NCBI RefSeq assembly: GCF_044389085.1
Contig: NZ_JBIRXP010000002.1
Span: forward strand, 310,001 to 374,000
From: Isoptericola sp044389085
GTDB taxonomy: Bacteria; Actinomycetota; Actinomycetes; Actinomycetales; Cellulomonadaceae
Length of the DNA stretch: 64,000 nucleotides
Reading direction: 5' to 3'
Shown: piece by piece, positions 8,529 to 16,590 of the stretch
How positions within the stretch are numbered: position 1 is the first letter of the stretch
How the letters are laid out: every line of letters starts with the position of its first letter
Notes under the pieces: generated by a model
Databases searched by the model: none
Told to the model about the DNA's origin: nothing
The model's input: the letters and a program-made list of their open reading frames with translations, nothing else
Position numbers and translations under genes: made by a program

Positions 8529-9017
8529 ATGCGCCGCACCTCCGTCCGCCTCCTCGCCGCCGTCGCCACCGTGGTGGCGGTCGGCGGCGCCGGGCTGCTC
8601 CGCCTGCTGGAGTCGCGCGGGATCTACCTGCCGACCGTCGCGTGGGTGGAGGACGTCGCGATGCTCGGGCTGGCGGGCATCATCTTCTGGATGGGCTGGG
8701 CGGTGCGCGCCTACCAGAAGGGCGACCGGCCCGACCTGGACCCGCTGCGCGCGGCCCGCACGTTCGTGCTGGCCAAGGCCGGGGCGCTGACCGGAGCGCT
8801 GCTGGCCGGACGCTACGTCGCGAGCGTGCTCGTCGTCCTGGGGCAGCTGCAGATCGAGGCGCGCCGCGACCAGGCGGTGGCGGCAGGCATCGCGGCGGCG
8901 TGCGCGGTCGTGCTGTGCGTGGTGGGGCTGGTCGTCGAGAAGTTCTGCCAGCTGCCCCCGTCCGACGACCCCGACGGCGGGGACGCCGAGGAGCACGCGG
9001 ACCCGCTGCCGTCCTGA
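8529..9017 (+). CDS. DUF3180 family membrane protein
   Basis: A 162-aa protein with four predicted membrane segments: residues about 5-25, 38-58, 78-102 and 118-138. The order folK-DUF3180 is a well-known actinobacterial arrangement and the size fits. No catalytic motif is visible and the function is not established. ATG 8529 starts one base after the folK stop codon, so it is almost certainly co-transcribed with the folate genes. The C-terminus is acidic (DDPDGGDAEE). Confidence 0.85.
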   Translation: MRRTSVRLLAAVATVVAVGGAGLLRLLESRGIYLPTVAWVEDVAMLGLAGIIFWMGWAVRAYQKGDRPDLDPLRAARTFVLAKAGALTGALLAGRYVASVLVVLGQLQIEARRDQAVAAGIAAACAVVLCVVGLVVEKFCQLPPSDDPDGGDAEEHADPLPS

Positions 9018-9020
9018 CCC

Positions 9021-9062
9021 GCACCCGGCACCCGGCATCCGGCACCAGGCACGAGGCACCCG
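9021..9062 (+). repeat. 7-bp tandem repeat (six imperfect units)
   Basis: Consecutive heptamers of the form GGCACCC / GGCATCC / GGCACCA / GGCACGA occupy the DUF3180-to-PH-domain spacer. The unit has no strong dyad symmetry. It probably arose by slippage; no function is evident. Confidence 0.7.
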
Positions 9063-9138
9063 GCGGCATCGTCCGGACGGCGGACACGGGACGGCGGGCA
9101 CGGTCCGGTCGGACGATGTGGCCGACGGCGCCCGATGG

Positions 9139-9150
9139 AAGGATGGACCC
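9139..9150 (+). promoter_or_regulatory. Putative -10 element for a leaderless start (PH-domain gene)
   Basis: AAGGAT at 9139-9144 ends 6 nt before ATG 9151. The 17 nt AGGATGGACCCATGACC at 9140-9156 recur exactly at the gpmA start (22071-22087). Confidence 0.4.
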
Positions 9151-9684
9151 ATGACCAGCATCCCCACGGGCGCCGACCCGTCGACGACGCCGACCACGCG
9201 GCCGTCCGGGCCCTTCGACCCGCCCGGAGTCGCGTGGCAGGGCGTGTCGTCCCGGCTCGTCCCGGCGCGGCTCGTCTCGACGGCGGTGACCCTGGCCGTG
9301 CCGATCGTCGCGGGCGTGGTGCTCGCCGTCCTCGTCTCGCCGTGGTTCTGGCTCCTGGCCGGGGTGCCGGCCGCCCTGCTGGTGTGGGCCGTGCTGCTCG
9401 TGCCGCGCCAGGTCCGCGCGATCGGGTACGCGGAGCGTGACGACGACCTGCTGATCCGCAAGGGGATCATGTTCCGCACGCTCGTCGTCGTGCCCTACGG
9501 GCGGATGCAGTACGTGGACGTCGAGGCGGGTCCGCTCGACCGCAAGCTCGGCATCGCCAAGGTGCAGCTGCACACGGCGTCGGCGAGCACGGACGCGGAC
9601 ATCCCCGGCCTGGTGCCCGACGAGGCCGAGCGCCTGCGCGACCGGCTCACCGCGCGCGGCGAGGCGAGGCTGGCGGGCCTGTGA
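9151..9684 (+). CDS. Bacterial PH-domain (bPH2/DUF304, YdbS-like) membrane protein
   Basis: This 177-aa protein has a Pro/Thr-rich N-terminus, two adjacent hydrophobic helices at about 45-90 and a bPH2 domain (LLIRKGIMFRTLVVVPYGRMQYVDVEAGPLDRKLGIAKVQ, given here only as a region at about 105-150). The YdbS/YdbT pair forms a membrane assembly of unknown role in other bacteria, implicated in resistance to certain bacteriocins in Bacillus. It overlaps the next, larger bPH2 gene by GTGA, so the two are made together. The start at ATG 9151 fits both the family N-terminus and a leaderless promoter. Confidence 0.85.
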   Translation: MTSIPTGADPSTTPTTRPSGPFDPPGVAWQGVSSRLVPARLVSTAVTLAVPIVAGVVLAVLVSPWFWLLAGVPAALLVWAVLLVPRQVRAIGYAERDDDLLIRKGIMFRTLVVVPYGRMQYVDVEAGPLDRKLGIAKVQLHTASASTDADIPGLVPDEAERLRDRLTARGEARLAGL

Positions 9685-11381
9685 GCGGGCCGATCCCCGA
9701 GCCGGCCGCGACGCCGACTCCCGAGCCGGTCGGGGTGCCGGCCCACGAGCCTGCTCCCGCGCCGAGCCCCGAGCCCGCGCGCAGCGAGCAGGAGTGGCGC
9801 CGCGTGCACCCGGTCACGCCGTTCGTGCGGGGCTGGGCGGCGGTGGTGGCGATCCTGGTCATCGGTGGCCAGCAGGTGCTCGACGACGTGGCGAACGCGG
9901 TCAGGGCGGTCGACTCGATCCGCAGCCTGTGGTGGGTGGTGCTCCTCGCGCTGGTGGTGCTCGTCGGGATCATCTTCGGGTACGCCGCCCTGGCGTGGCG
10001 CATGACGGCCTATGCCGTCGACGACGACGCGGTGCGCCTGCGCAAGGGCATCCTGTTCCGCCAGCAGCGGCACGCCCGCCTCGACCGCCTGCAGGCGATC
10101 GACGTGCGCCAGCCGCTGCTCGCGCGGCTGTTCGGGCTGGCGGAGCTGCGGCTGGAGGTGGCCGGCGGTTCCGACTCGGGGGTGGCGATCGGCTTCCTCA
10201 AGGAGGCGGACGCGCAGCGACTGCGCGCGGACCTGCTCGCCCGCGCGGCGGGGGTCAAAGCCGCCCGCCGCACCGACCGGTCCGACGGCCAGCCGACCAC
10301 GGTAGGCCCGGCGTCCGACGACCCGGCGACGCCCGCGGACCTGGCGGACGGCCGGCTCCCCGGAGCGGCCCCCGCCCCGGACGACGGGCAGGAGGTCGCC
10401 GCCCCCGAGGCGCCGGAGCACCAGGTGTACGAGGTGCCGGCCACCCGTCTGCTGCTGTCGCTGCTGCGGATGCCGGGGGTGTGGGTCGGCGTCCTGTCGC
10501 TGGTCGGCGTCGGGGTGGCGGTCGCCGTCACCCGCGAGGTGAGCATCCTGTTCTCCGCGCTGCCGGCCGTCCTGGGCGTCGGCGGGTACATCTTCCAGCG
10601 GTTCGCGGGGGAGTTCGGCTTCCGGGCCGCGCTGTCGCCGGACGGCATCCGGCTGCGCCACGGCCTGCTGGAGACGCGGGCGCAGACGATCCCGCCGGGC
10701 CGGGTGCAGGCGGTGTCCCTCACGCAGGGCCCGCTGTGGCGCGGGCCCGACTGGTGGCGCGTCAAGGTCAACGTGGCGGGCTACGGCGGCGGCGGGGAGC
10801 AGGCGGGGGAGCAGCAGCACGTGCTGCTGCCGGTCGGCCCGCGCGAGGAGGCGCTCACGGCGCTGTGGCTCGTGCTGCCCGACCTCGAGGTCGCCGACCC
10901 CGACGACACGCTGGCGCTGCTCGACGAGGCGCTCACCGGCGACGCCCGCACGGACCGCTGGTTCGTCACCAGCCCCCGCAGCGCCCGGCTGCTCGACCCG
11001 TGGAGCTGGCGGCGCAACGGCTACGCGGTCACCGGCCGGGCCCTGCTGGCGCGCGGCGGCCGCTTCGTGCGCACGCTCGAGGTGGTGCCGCACGAGCGCA
11101 CCCAGTCCCTCGGGCTGGTGCAGGGGCCGTGGCAGCGGCGGCGCGGGCTCGCGTCGTTCACGCTGCACTCGACGCCCGGGCCGATCAGCCCGGCCGTCCA
11201 TCACCTCGCCGAGGACGAGGCGGCGCGCCTGCTCGGCGAGCAGTCCGCGCGCGCCCGCGAGGCCCGGGCCCACGCGGGGCCGGAGCGCTGGATGGAGGGT
11301 CAGATCCAGGGGCAGACGCAGGGGCAGGTGCAGGGGCAGGTGCAGGGGCAGACGGAGGGGCAGATGGAGGGGCGAAGATGA
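9681..11381 (+). CDS. Large bacterial PH-domain (YdbT-like) membrane protein
   Basis: The 566-aa protein has a Pro-rich N-terminus, paired membrane helices at about 50-110 and again at about 265-310, and three bPH2 modules, recognisable by LRKGILFRQQRHARLDRLQAIDVRQ, by RLRHGLLETRAQTIPPGRVQ and by GRFVRTLEVVPHERTQS. It is the YdbT partner of the preceding YdbS-like protein. The extreme C-terminus is a Gln/Gly repeat (QGQTQGQVQG...) encoded by a 12-bp tandem repeat and is not part of the family. The start is GTG 9681 and the stop overlaps the next ATG. Confidence 0.85.
   Translation: MSGPIPEPAATPTPEPVGVPAHEPAPAPSPEPARSEQEWRRVHPVTPFVRGWAAVVAILVIGGQQVLDDVANAVRAVDSIRSLWWVVLLALVVLVGIIFGYAALAWRMTAYAVDDDAVRLRKGILFRQQRHARLDRLQAIDVRQPLLARLFGLAELRLEVAGGSDSGVAIGFLKEADAQRLRADLLARAAGVKAARRTDRSDGQPTTVGPASDDPATPADLADGRLPGAAPAPDDGQEVAAPEAPEHQVYEVPATRLLLSLLRMPGVWVGVLSLVGVGVAVAVTREVSILFSALPAVLGVGGYIFQRFAGEFGFRAALSPDGIRLRHGLLETRAQTIPPGRVQAVSLTQGPLWRGPDWWRVKVNVAGYGGGGEQAGEQQHVLLPVGPREEALTALWLVLPDLEVADPDDTLALLDEALTGDARTDRWFVTSPRSARLLDPWSWRRNGYAVTGRALLARGGRFVRTLEVVPHERTQSLGLVQGPWQRRRGLASFTLHSTPGPISPAVHHLAEDEAARLLGEQSARAREARAHAGPERWMEGQIQGQTQGQVQGQVQGQTEGQMEGRR
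11301..11372 (+). repeat. 12-bp tandem repeat, six units, in the YdbT-like C-terminus
   Basis: Six contiguous 12-mers of the form CAGNNNSAGGGG encode Q-x-(Q/E)-G repeats. The last unit also presents purine-rich AGGGG sequence just before the ATG of the next gene at 11378, so the repeat may influence its translation initiation. Confidence 0.85.
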
Positions 11382-12370
11382 GCGAGCCCGACGGCGGCCG
11401 CCAGGCCCCGGCGCCCCCGTCCGCCAGGCCGGGCCGCCTCGGCGTGGGCGTGGTCGGCGCCGGCCGCGTGGGCGCCGTCCTCGGCAGCGCCCTGCGCGCC
11501 GCGGGGCACACGGTGGTCGGCGCGAGCGGGGTGAGCGAGGAGTCGCGGGAGCGGATCGCGACCCTCCTGCCCGGGGTGCCGCACCTCGAGGTGACCGACG
11601 TCGTGGAGCGCGCGGAGATGGTGCTCCTCGCGGTGCCCGACGACGCGTTGGCGGAGGTCGTCAGCGGCCTCGCCGCGCTCGGCGCCTGGCAGCCCGGACA
11701 GCTCGTCGTGCACACGTCGGGCCGCTACGGCGTGGGCGTGCTGGACCCGGCGCGCCAGGCCGGCGCCATCCCGGTGGCGCTGCACCCGGCGATGACGTTC
11801 ACGGGCACGTCGCTGGACCTGCACCGGCTGGAGGGGTGCACCTTCGCCGTCACCGCCCCGGCGGCCGTGCAGCCGATCGGGCAGGCGCTCGTCGTCGAGG
11901 TGGGCGGGGAGCCGGTGATCGTCGCCGAGGAGGCCCGCGGCCTCTATCACGCGGCCCTCGCCCACGGTGCGAACCACCTCGTGGTGCTGGTGGCCCAGGC
12001 CGCCCAGGCGCTGGAGGCGGCCGGCGTCGAGCAGCCGGGCCGTGCCCTCGCGCCGCTCCTGTCCGCCGCGCTCGACGGCGCGACCCGTGCCGCCGACGTG
12101 GCCGACGGCGCCGGCGCGGTCACGGCGCTCACCGGCCCGGTGTCGCGCGGCGACGTGGGCACGGTGCGCACGCACCTCGACGCCCTGCGCACGCTCGCGG
12201 CCGACACGGGCGCCACCGACGTGCCCGCGTCGTACACGGAGCTGGCGCGCGGGGCCACGCAGCGCGCGCTCGCCGCCCACCGCATCGGCGACCGCGCGGC
12301 CCGCGAGCTGCTCGACGCGCTCGCCCCGCCGCCCGCGTCCCACCCCGACGACCCGCAGGAGCCCCGATGA
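11378..12370 (+). CDS. Rossmann-like and DUF2520 domain protein
   Basis: The 330-aa protein opens after about 20 residues with a dinucleotide-binding strand, VGVVGAGRVGAVLGSAL (GxGxxG). The C-terminal half matches DUF2520 (YHAALAHGANHLVVLVAQA, GPVSRGD). This family is fused or adjacent to pantothenate genes in actinobacteria; here it overlaps panC by ATGA. Its reaction is not established. It resembles ketopantoate-reductase and NADP-oxidoreductase-type folds, so a redox role connected to pantothenate is an inference only. Confidence 0.85.
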   Translation: MSEPDGGRQAPAPPSARPGRLGVGVVGAGRVGAVLGSALRAAGHTVVGASGVSEESRERIATLLPGVPHLEVTDVVERAEMVLLAVPDDALAEVVSGLAALGAWQPGQLVVHTSGRYGVGVLDPARQAGAIPVALHPAMTFTGTSLDLHRLEGCTFAVTAPAAVQPIGQALVVEVGGEPVIVAEEARGLYHAALAHGANHLVVLVAQAAQALEAAGVEQPGRALAPLLSAALDGATRAADVADGAGAVTALTGPVSRGDVGTVRTHLDALRTLAADTGATDVPASYTELARGATQRALAAHRIGDRAARELLDALAPPPASHPDDPQEPR

Positions 12371-13311
12371 CCACCACCCCGAGCACGCCCGCCGTCGTCA
12401 GCTCCCGGACCGACCTGCACGACGCGCTGGCGGCGTGGACGCTGTCCGGCCCGGAGCCCACGGACCGGCGCGCCGTCGTGATGACGATGGGGGCGCTGCA
12501 CGACGGCCACCTGGAGCTGGTGCGACGGGCCCGGGAGGCCGCCGGCCCCACCGGCCAGGTGATCGTGACGATCTTCGTCAACCCGCTGCAGTTCGGGGCG
12601 GGGGAGGACCTGGACCGGTACCCCCGCGACCTGGAGGGGGACGTCGCGAAGCTCGCGAGCGTGGGCGCGGACCTGGTGTTCGCCCCCACGCCCGACGTCG
12701 TATACCCGGACGGCGACCCGATCGTGCGGGTGTCGGCGGGCCGGATCGGCGAGGTGCTGGAGGGCGAGTCGCGCCCCGGGCACCTCGACGGCGCGCTCAC
12801 GGTGGTGCTCAAGCTCATGCACCTCACCCGCCCCGACGTCGCCCTGTTCGGGGAGAAGGACGCCCAGCAGCTGCTGGCCGTGCGCCGCATGGTGCGCGAC
12901 CTGGACGTCGACGTCGAGGTGCTCGGGGTCCCGATCGTGCGCGACCCGGACGGTCTCGCGATGTCGTCGCGCAACGCCTACCTCTCCGCCGACGAGCGGG
13001 CCGCCGCCCTGGTGCTCTCGAGGGCGATGCGCGCGGGCGCGGACGCGGCGGACCAGGGGCCCGAGGCGGTGCTGGCGGCGGCGTCGGGAATCCTCGGGGC
13101 GGGGGCCGGCGTTGAACGTGATTACCTCGCACTCGTCGACCCGACTACCGTGGACCCGGTGCCCGCGGACTTCCGCGGCCCCGCCCTCCTCCTCGTGGCG
13201 GCCCGTGTGGGCGCCACCCGACTGATCGACAACCAGGCCGTGGACCTCGCCGGCAGCCCCGCCAGCGGCCCTGCTACCCGTGAGGACCCCCAGGAGAACG
13301 CCCGTGACTGA
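12367..13311 (+). CDS. panC: Pantothenate synthetase
   Basis: Joins pantoate and beta-alanine with ATP. Diagnostic segments are MGALHDGHLELVRRA (the HIGH-like nucleotidyl-transferase motif), FGEKDAQQL and RDPDGLAMSSRN (KMSKS-like loop). Its 314 aa is usual for actinobacterial PanC. It overlaps the DUF2520 gene upstream and, by 8 bp, panD downstream, so the beta-alanine-producing enzyme and its consumer are translated in tandem. panB is not in the window. Confidence 0.96.
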   Translation: MTTTPSTPAVVSSRTDLHDALAAWTLSGPEPTDRRAVVMTMGALHDGHLELVRRAREAAGPTGQVIVTIFVNPLQFGAGEDLDRYPRDLEGDVAKLASVGADLVFAPTPDVVYPDGDPIVRVSAGRIGEVLEGESRPGHLDGALTVVLKLMHLTRPDVALFGEKDAQQLLAVRRMVRDLDVDVEVLGVPIVRDPDGLAMSSRNAYLSADERAAALVLSRAMRAGADAADQGPEAVLAAASGILGAGAGVERDYLALVDPTTVDPVPADFRGPALLLVAARVGATRLIDNQAVDLAGSPASGPATREDPQENARD

Positions 13312-13759
13312 GCACGCGAACCGCCCCGCCTCCCTGCAGCGGCCGATGATGATCGGCAAGATCCACCGCGCCACGGTGACGCAGGCGGACCTGCACTACG
13401 TCGGCTCGATCACCATCGACGCCGACCTGCTGGACGCGGCCGACCTCTACCCGGGCCAGCAGGTCGACGTGGTGGACGTCACGAACGGCGCCCGCCTCAC
13501 GACCTACGTCATCCCGGGCGAGCGCGGCGGCCGCCAGGTGAGCATCAACGGCGCGGCCGCGCACCTGGTCCACCCGGGCGACACCGTCATCGTCATCGCC
13601 TACGGCACGATGTCGGACGCCGACGCGCGCACGTACTCGCCCGCGGTCGTCTTCGTCGACCCGGAGAACCGGATCGTCGAGCTCGACGACGACCCCGGCC
13701 AGGTGCCGGACGGCTTCGGCCTGGAGTCCAGCGGCGTGCCCTTCGCGGCCGTCCGGTGA
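13304..13759 (+). CDS. panD: Aspartate 1-decarboxylase (pyruvoyl-dependent)
   Basis: Supplies beta-alanine to panC. The self-cleavage site Gly34-Ser35 in YVGSITID generates the pyruvoyl group; KIHRATVTQADLHY precedes it as in all PanD proteins. GTG 13304 has AGGAG at 13292-13296 and sits inside the panC 3' end. It gives 151 aa, about 10 residues longer at the N-terminus than most homologues, so the in-frame ATGs at the MMIGK segment remain possible starts. Confidence 0.94.
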   Translation: MTEHANRPASLQRPMMIGKIHRATVTQADLHYVGSITIDADLLDAADLYPGQQVDVVDVTNGARLTTYVIPGERGGRQVSINGAAAHLVHPGDTVIVIAYGTMSDADARTYSPAVVFVDPENRIVELDDDPGQVPDGFGLESSGVPFAAVR

Positions 13760-13808
13760 CCGCCGCGCGCACCTGCGACCGCAGCCCCGACGGCGCGGTG
13801 ACGACCCG

Positions 13809-15503
13809 GTGAACGGGCCGCGGCTCGCCCGCGCCCTCGCCGCCCCGGCCCCCGGCTGGACCACCACCGCCGACGCGATCGTCGTCGGCACCGGCATCGC
13901 CGGCCTGACCGCGGCGCTGGAGCTGCGCTCGCGCGTGCCGCGGGTGCTGCTCGTGACCAAGGGGGCGCTGTCGTCCGGCTCCACGGTGTGGGCGCAGGGC
14001 GGGATCGCCGCGGCCCTGCACCCCGACGACACCCCCGACGCGCACCTCACGGACACGCTCGCCGCAGGCGGGGGGCTGAGCGACCCCGCCGCGGTGCGGG
14101 TGCTGGTCGACGAGGGCCCGGACCGGGTGCGCGAGCTCGTGACCCGCGGCACCGCGTTCGACGTCGGCCCCGACGGCGGCATCGCGCTCACCCGCGAGGG
14201 CGGGCACCGCGCCGACCGGATCGCGCACGCCGGCGGTGACGCCACGGGGGCCGAGATCTCCCGCGCGCTCGTCGCGCAGATCGAGGCGGTGCGCGACGAC
14301 CCGGGCATCGAGGTGCTCGAGAACGCGCTCGTGCTCGACGTCCTCACGGGTGCGCCGGGTGCGGACCGGCGTCGTCCGGTCGCGGGGGTCACGCTGCACG
14401 TGCGCGGCGCCGGCAGCCGGGACGGCGTGGGCGCCGCGCTGGCGCCGGTGGTGGTGCTCGCGACGGGCGGCATCGGACAGGTGTTCCGCTCGTCGACCAA
14501 CCCGCCGGGCGCGACCGGGGACGGCATCGCCGCGGCGCTGCGCGCGGGCGCGTCCGTCGGCGACCTGGAGTTCGTCCAGTTCCACCCGACCGTGCTCTGG
14601 CAGGGGATGGGCGCCAAGGGGCAGCTTCCGCTCATCAGCGAGGCCGTGCGGGGCGAGGGCGCGCTGCTGCTCGACGTCGACGGGTTCCGCTTCATGCCGG
14701 GCGAGCACGAGCTGGCCGAGCTGGCGCCGCGGGACGTCGTCGCGCACGCCATCGTGCGCCGCATGACGGCGACGTCGGCCGACCACGTGCTGCTCGACGC
14801 CCGGCACCTCGGGGCGGGCTTCCTGCGCCGCCGGTTCCCCACGATCACCGCGCGCCTGCTCGACCAGGGGATCGACTGGACCGAGGAACCCGTACCGGTG
14901 GCGCCCGCGCAGCACTACCACTCGGGCGGCGTCGTGACCGACCCCCACGGCCGCACCTCCGTGCCCGGCCTGTACGCGGTCGGGGAGGTGGCGTGCACCG
15001 GCGTGCACGGCGCCAACCGGCTCGCCTCCAACTCGCTGCTCGAGGGCCTGGTCTTCGCGCACCGCGCCGCCCGCGACGTCGCCCGCCAGGTGGCCGAGGG
15101 CGGGTCGCGCCGCGCGCCGGAGCCCGAGGAGCGGCCCGGGGGCGCCGCGCTCGTGGCGGCCGCGGCCCGGTCGCGCGTGCAGCGCGCGACGTCGGACGGC
15201 GCGGGGCCGGTGCGGTCGGCCGGGTCGCTGGAGCGCGCGGCGGACCTCCTGGCCGGGGTCCGGACCGACGCGCACCGCGCGACCGACGTCGTCGCCGACC
15301 CGCAGGTCGCCGAGTGGGAGACCACCACCGTGCACCAGGTCGCCAGCGCGCTGGTGCACGCCGCACTGCTGCGCGAGGAGTCCCGAGGCGGGCACTTCCG
15401 CGCCGACTTCCCCGCGCCGGACCCGGCGTGGGCGCGCCGCGTCACGCTCGCCCTCGACGAGGACGCCACCCTCCGCGAGGTGGTCCCCGTCTCCGCGAGG
15501 TAG
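13809..15503 (+). CDS. nadB: L-aspartate oxidase
   Basis: FAD enzyme oxidising L-aspartate to iminoaspartate for de novo NAD synthesis. The FAD fingerprint is IVVGTGIAGLTAALE near the N-terminus, with SSGSTVWAQGGIAAA, HPTVLW, the YHSGGVVTD region and RLASNSLLEGLVF following. Its 564 aa is typical. nadC follows, but the quinolinate synthase gene nadA, normally adjacent, is not in the window. The last codons (about L-R-E-V-V-P-V-S-A-R-stop) run into the GAGGTAGT repeat, and the TAG stop at 15501-15503 is the TAG of that repeat. The GTG at 13809 is the first plausible start. Confidence 0.94.
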   Translation: MNGPRLARALAAPAPGWTTTADAIVVGTGIAGLTAALELRSRVPRVLLVTKGALSSGSTVWAQGGIAAALHPDDTPDAHLTDTLAAGGGLSDPAAVRVLVDEGPDRVRELVTRGTAFDVGPDGGIALTREGGHRADRIAHAGGDATGAEISRALVAQIEAVRDDPGIEVLENALVLDVLTGAPGADRRRPVAGVTLHVRGAGSRDGVGAALAPVVVLATGGIGQVFRSSTNPPGATGDGIAAALRAGASVGDLEFVQFHPTVLWQGMGAKGQLPLISEAVRGEGALLLDVDGFRFMPGEHELAELAPRDVVAHAIVRRMTATSADHVLLDARHLGAGFLRRRFPTITARLLDQGIDWTEEPVPVAPAQHYHSGGVVTDPHGRTSVPGLYAVGEVACTGVHGANRLASNSLLEGLVFAHRAARDVARQVAEGGSRRAPEPEERPGGAALVAAAARSRVQRATSDGAGPVRSAGSLERAADLLAGVRTDAHRATDVVADPQVAEWETTTVHQVASALVHAALLREESRGGHFRADFPAPDPAWARRVTLALDEDATLREVVPVSAR

Positions 15504-15563
15504 TTCCGAGCCTGCCGAGGTAGTGGTCCAGACCACTACCTCGGCAGGCTCGGGACTACCTCG
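15475..15563. repeat. GAGGTAGT 20-bp-phased repeat with 33-bp fold-back, nadB 3' end
   Basis: GAGGTGGT at 15477, GAGGTAGT at 15497 and GAGGTAGT at 15517 are phased at exactly 20 bp. The segment 15496-15528 is then mirrored by 15531-15563: 33-bp arms with one G/U-type mismatch around a CA centre. The left arm overlaps the last nadB codons and supplies its stop. A hairpin this long would act as a terminator between nadB and nadC, but there is no U-tract. Confidence 0.85.
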
Positions 15564-15576
15564 GCGGGACGGGCGG

Positions 15577-15590
15577 TAGCGTTGCGCAGC
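15577..15590 (+). promoter_or_regulatory. Putative -10 for leaderless nadC
   Basis: TAGCGT at 15577-15582 ends 8 nt before GTG 15591; no SD sequence is present. Confidence 0.5.
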
Positions 15591-16526
15591 GTGACCGACC
15601 TGAGCCTGCCCGTGCACGACCAGCCGTCCGCCGTCCAGCCCGGGCTGGACGCCGCGTGGGTCGCCCGCGTCGTCGAGACCGCGCTGGACGAGGACCTCGG
15701 CGAGGCGCCCGGTCGCGACGTCACGACGCAGGCCACGGTGCCCGCGTCGGCCGTCGGGACCGCCGACCTCGTGGCCCGGTCCGCGGGGACGGTCGCGGGG
15801 CTCGTCGTGGTGGCGGAGGTGCTGCGACAGGTCGCCGGCCGCCTCGGGCTCCCGGCACCCGACGTGACCTTCCACGCGCAGGACGGCGACGCCGTCGCGC
15901 CCGGCCAGGTGCTCGCCGCGCTCGTGGGGCGCGTGCAGGTGCTGCTCGTCGCGGAGCGGACCCTGCTGAACCTCGCCTCCCGAGCCTCCGGCGTCGCGAC
16001 GGCGACGGCGGCCTGGTCGCGCGAGCTCGCGGGCACGGGCGCCCAGGTGCTCGACACCCGCAAGACGACGCCGGGCCTGCGCGCCCTGGAGAAGTACGCC
16101 GTCCGTGCCGGCGGCGGCACCAACAAGCGCATGGGCCTGCACGACGTCGCGATGGTCAAGGACAACCACGTGGTCGCGGCCGGCTCCGTGCGCGGCGCGA
16201 TCGACGCCGTCCGGCGCACGTTCCCCGACGTGCTGGTCCAGGTCGAGGCCGACACCACGGACCAGGCGATGGAGGCGCTCGACGCCGGCGCGGACTTCCT
16301 GCTGCTCGACAACATGCCCACGCCGGTCCTCGCCGCGACGGTCGCCGCGGTCCGCGAGCGGCAGGGGCGCGACGGCGTGCCCGCGCACGTCGAGCTGGAG
16401 GCCACGGGCAACCTCACCCTCGACCGCGCCCGCGAGGTGGCCGGCACGGGCGTCGACCACCTGTCCGTCGGCGCCCTGACGCACTCCGCCCCGATCCTCG
16501 ACCTGGCACTCGACCTGCGCCCGTGA
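15591..16526 (+). CDS. nadC: Nicotinate-nucleotide pyrophosphorylase (carboxylating)
   Basis: Converts quinolinate and PRPP to nicotinate mononucleotide. Conserved segments are ERTLLNLASRASGVAT, DTRKTTPGLRALEKYAVRAGG, MVKDNHV and the C-terminal VDHLSVGALTHSAP. Its 311 aa is normal. An upstream in-frame TTG at 15582 exists, but GTG 15591 matches the leaderless pattern (TAGCGT 8 nt upstream). The gene is separated from nadB by the long GAGGTAGT fold-back, so it probably has its own promoter. Confidence 0.95.
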   Translation: MTDLSLPVHDQPSAVQPGLDAAWVARVVETALDEDLGEAPGRDVTTQATVPASAVGTADLVARSAGTVAGLVVVAEVLRQVAGRLGLPAPDVTFHAQDGDAVAPGQVLAALVGRVQVLLVAERTLLNLASRASGVATATAAWSRELAGTGAQVLDTRKTTPGLRALEKYAVRAGGGTNKRMGLHDVAMVKDNHVVAAGSVRGAIDAVRRTFPDVLVQVEADTTDQAMEALDAGADFLLLDNMPTPVLAATVAAVRERQGRDGVPAHVELEATGNLTLDRAREVAGTGVDHLSVGALTHSAPILDLALDLRP

Positions 16527-16578
16527 GCCCGGCAGCGGAGGCCTGAGCCCGGCGGGCAGGTGTGAGGTGCGTCGCCCG

Positions 16579-16590
16579 TAGAATCGACGG
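16579..16590 (+). promoter_or_regulatory. Putative -10 for leaderless lysS
   Basis: TAGAAT at 16579-16584 ends 6 nt before GTG 16591, with no SD sequence. It is one of the best -10 matches in the window. Confidence 0.55.
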
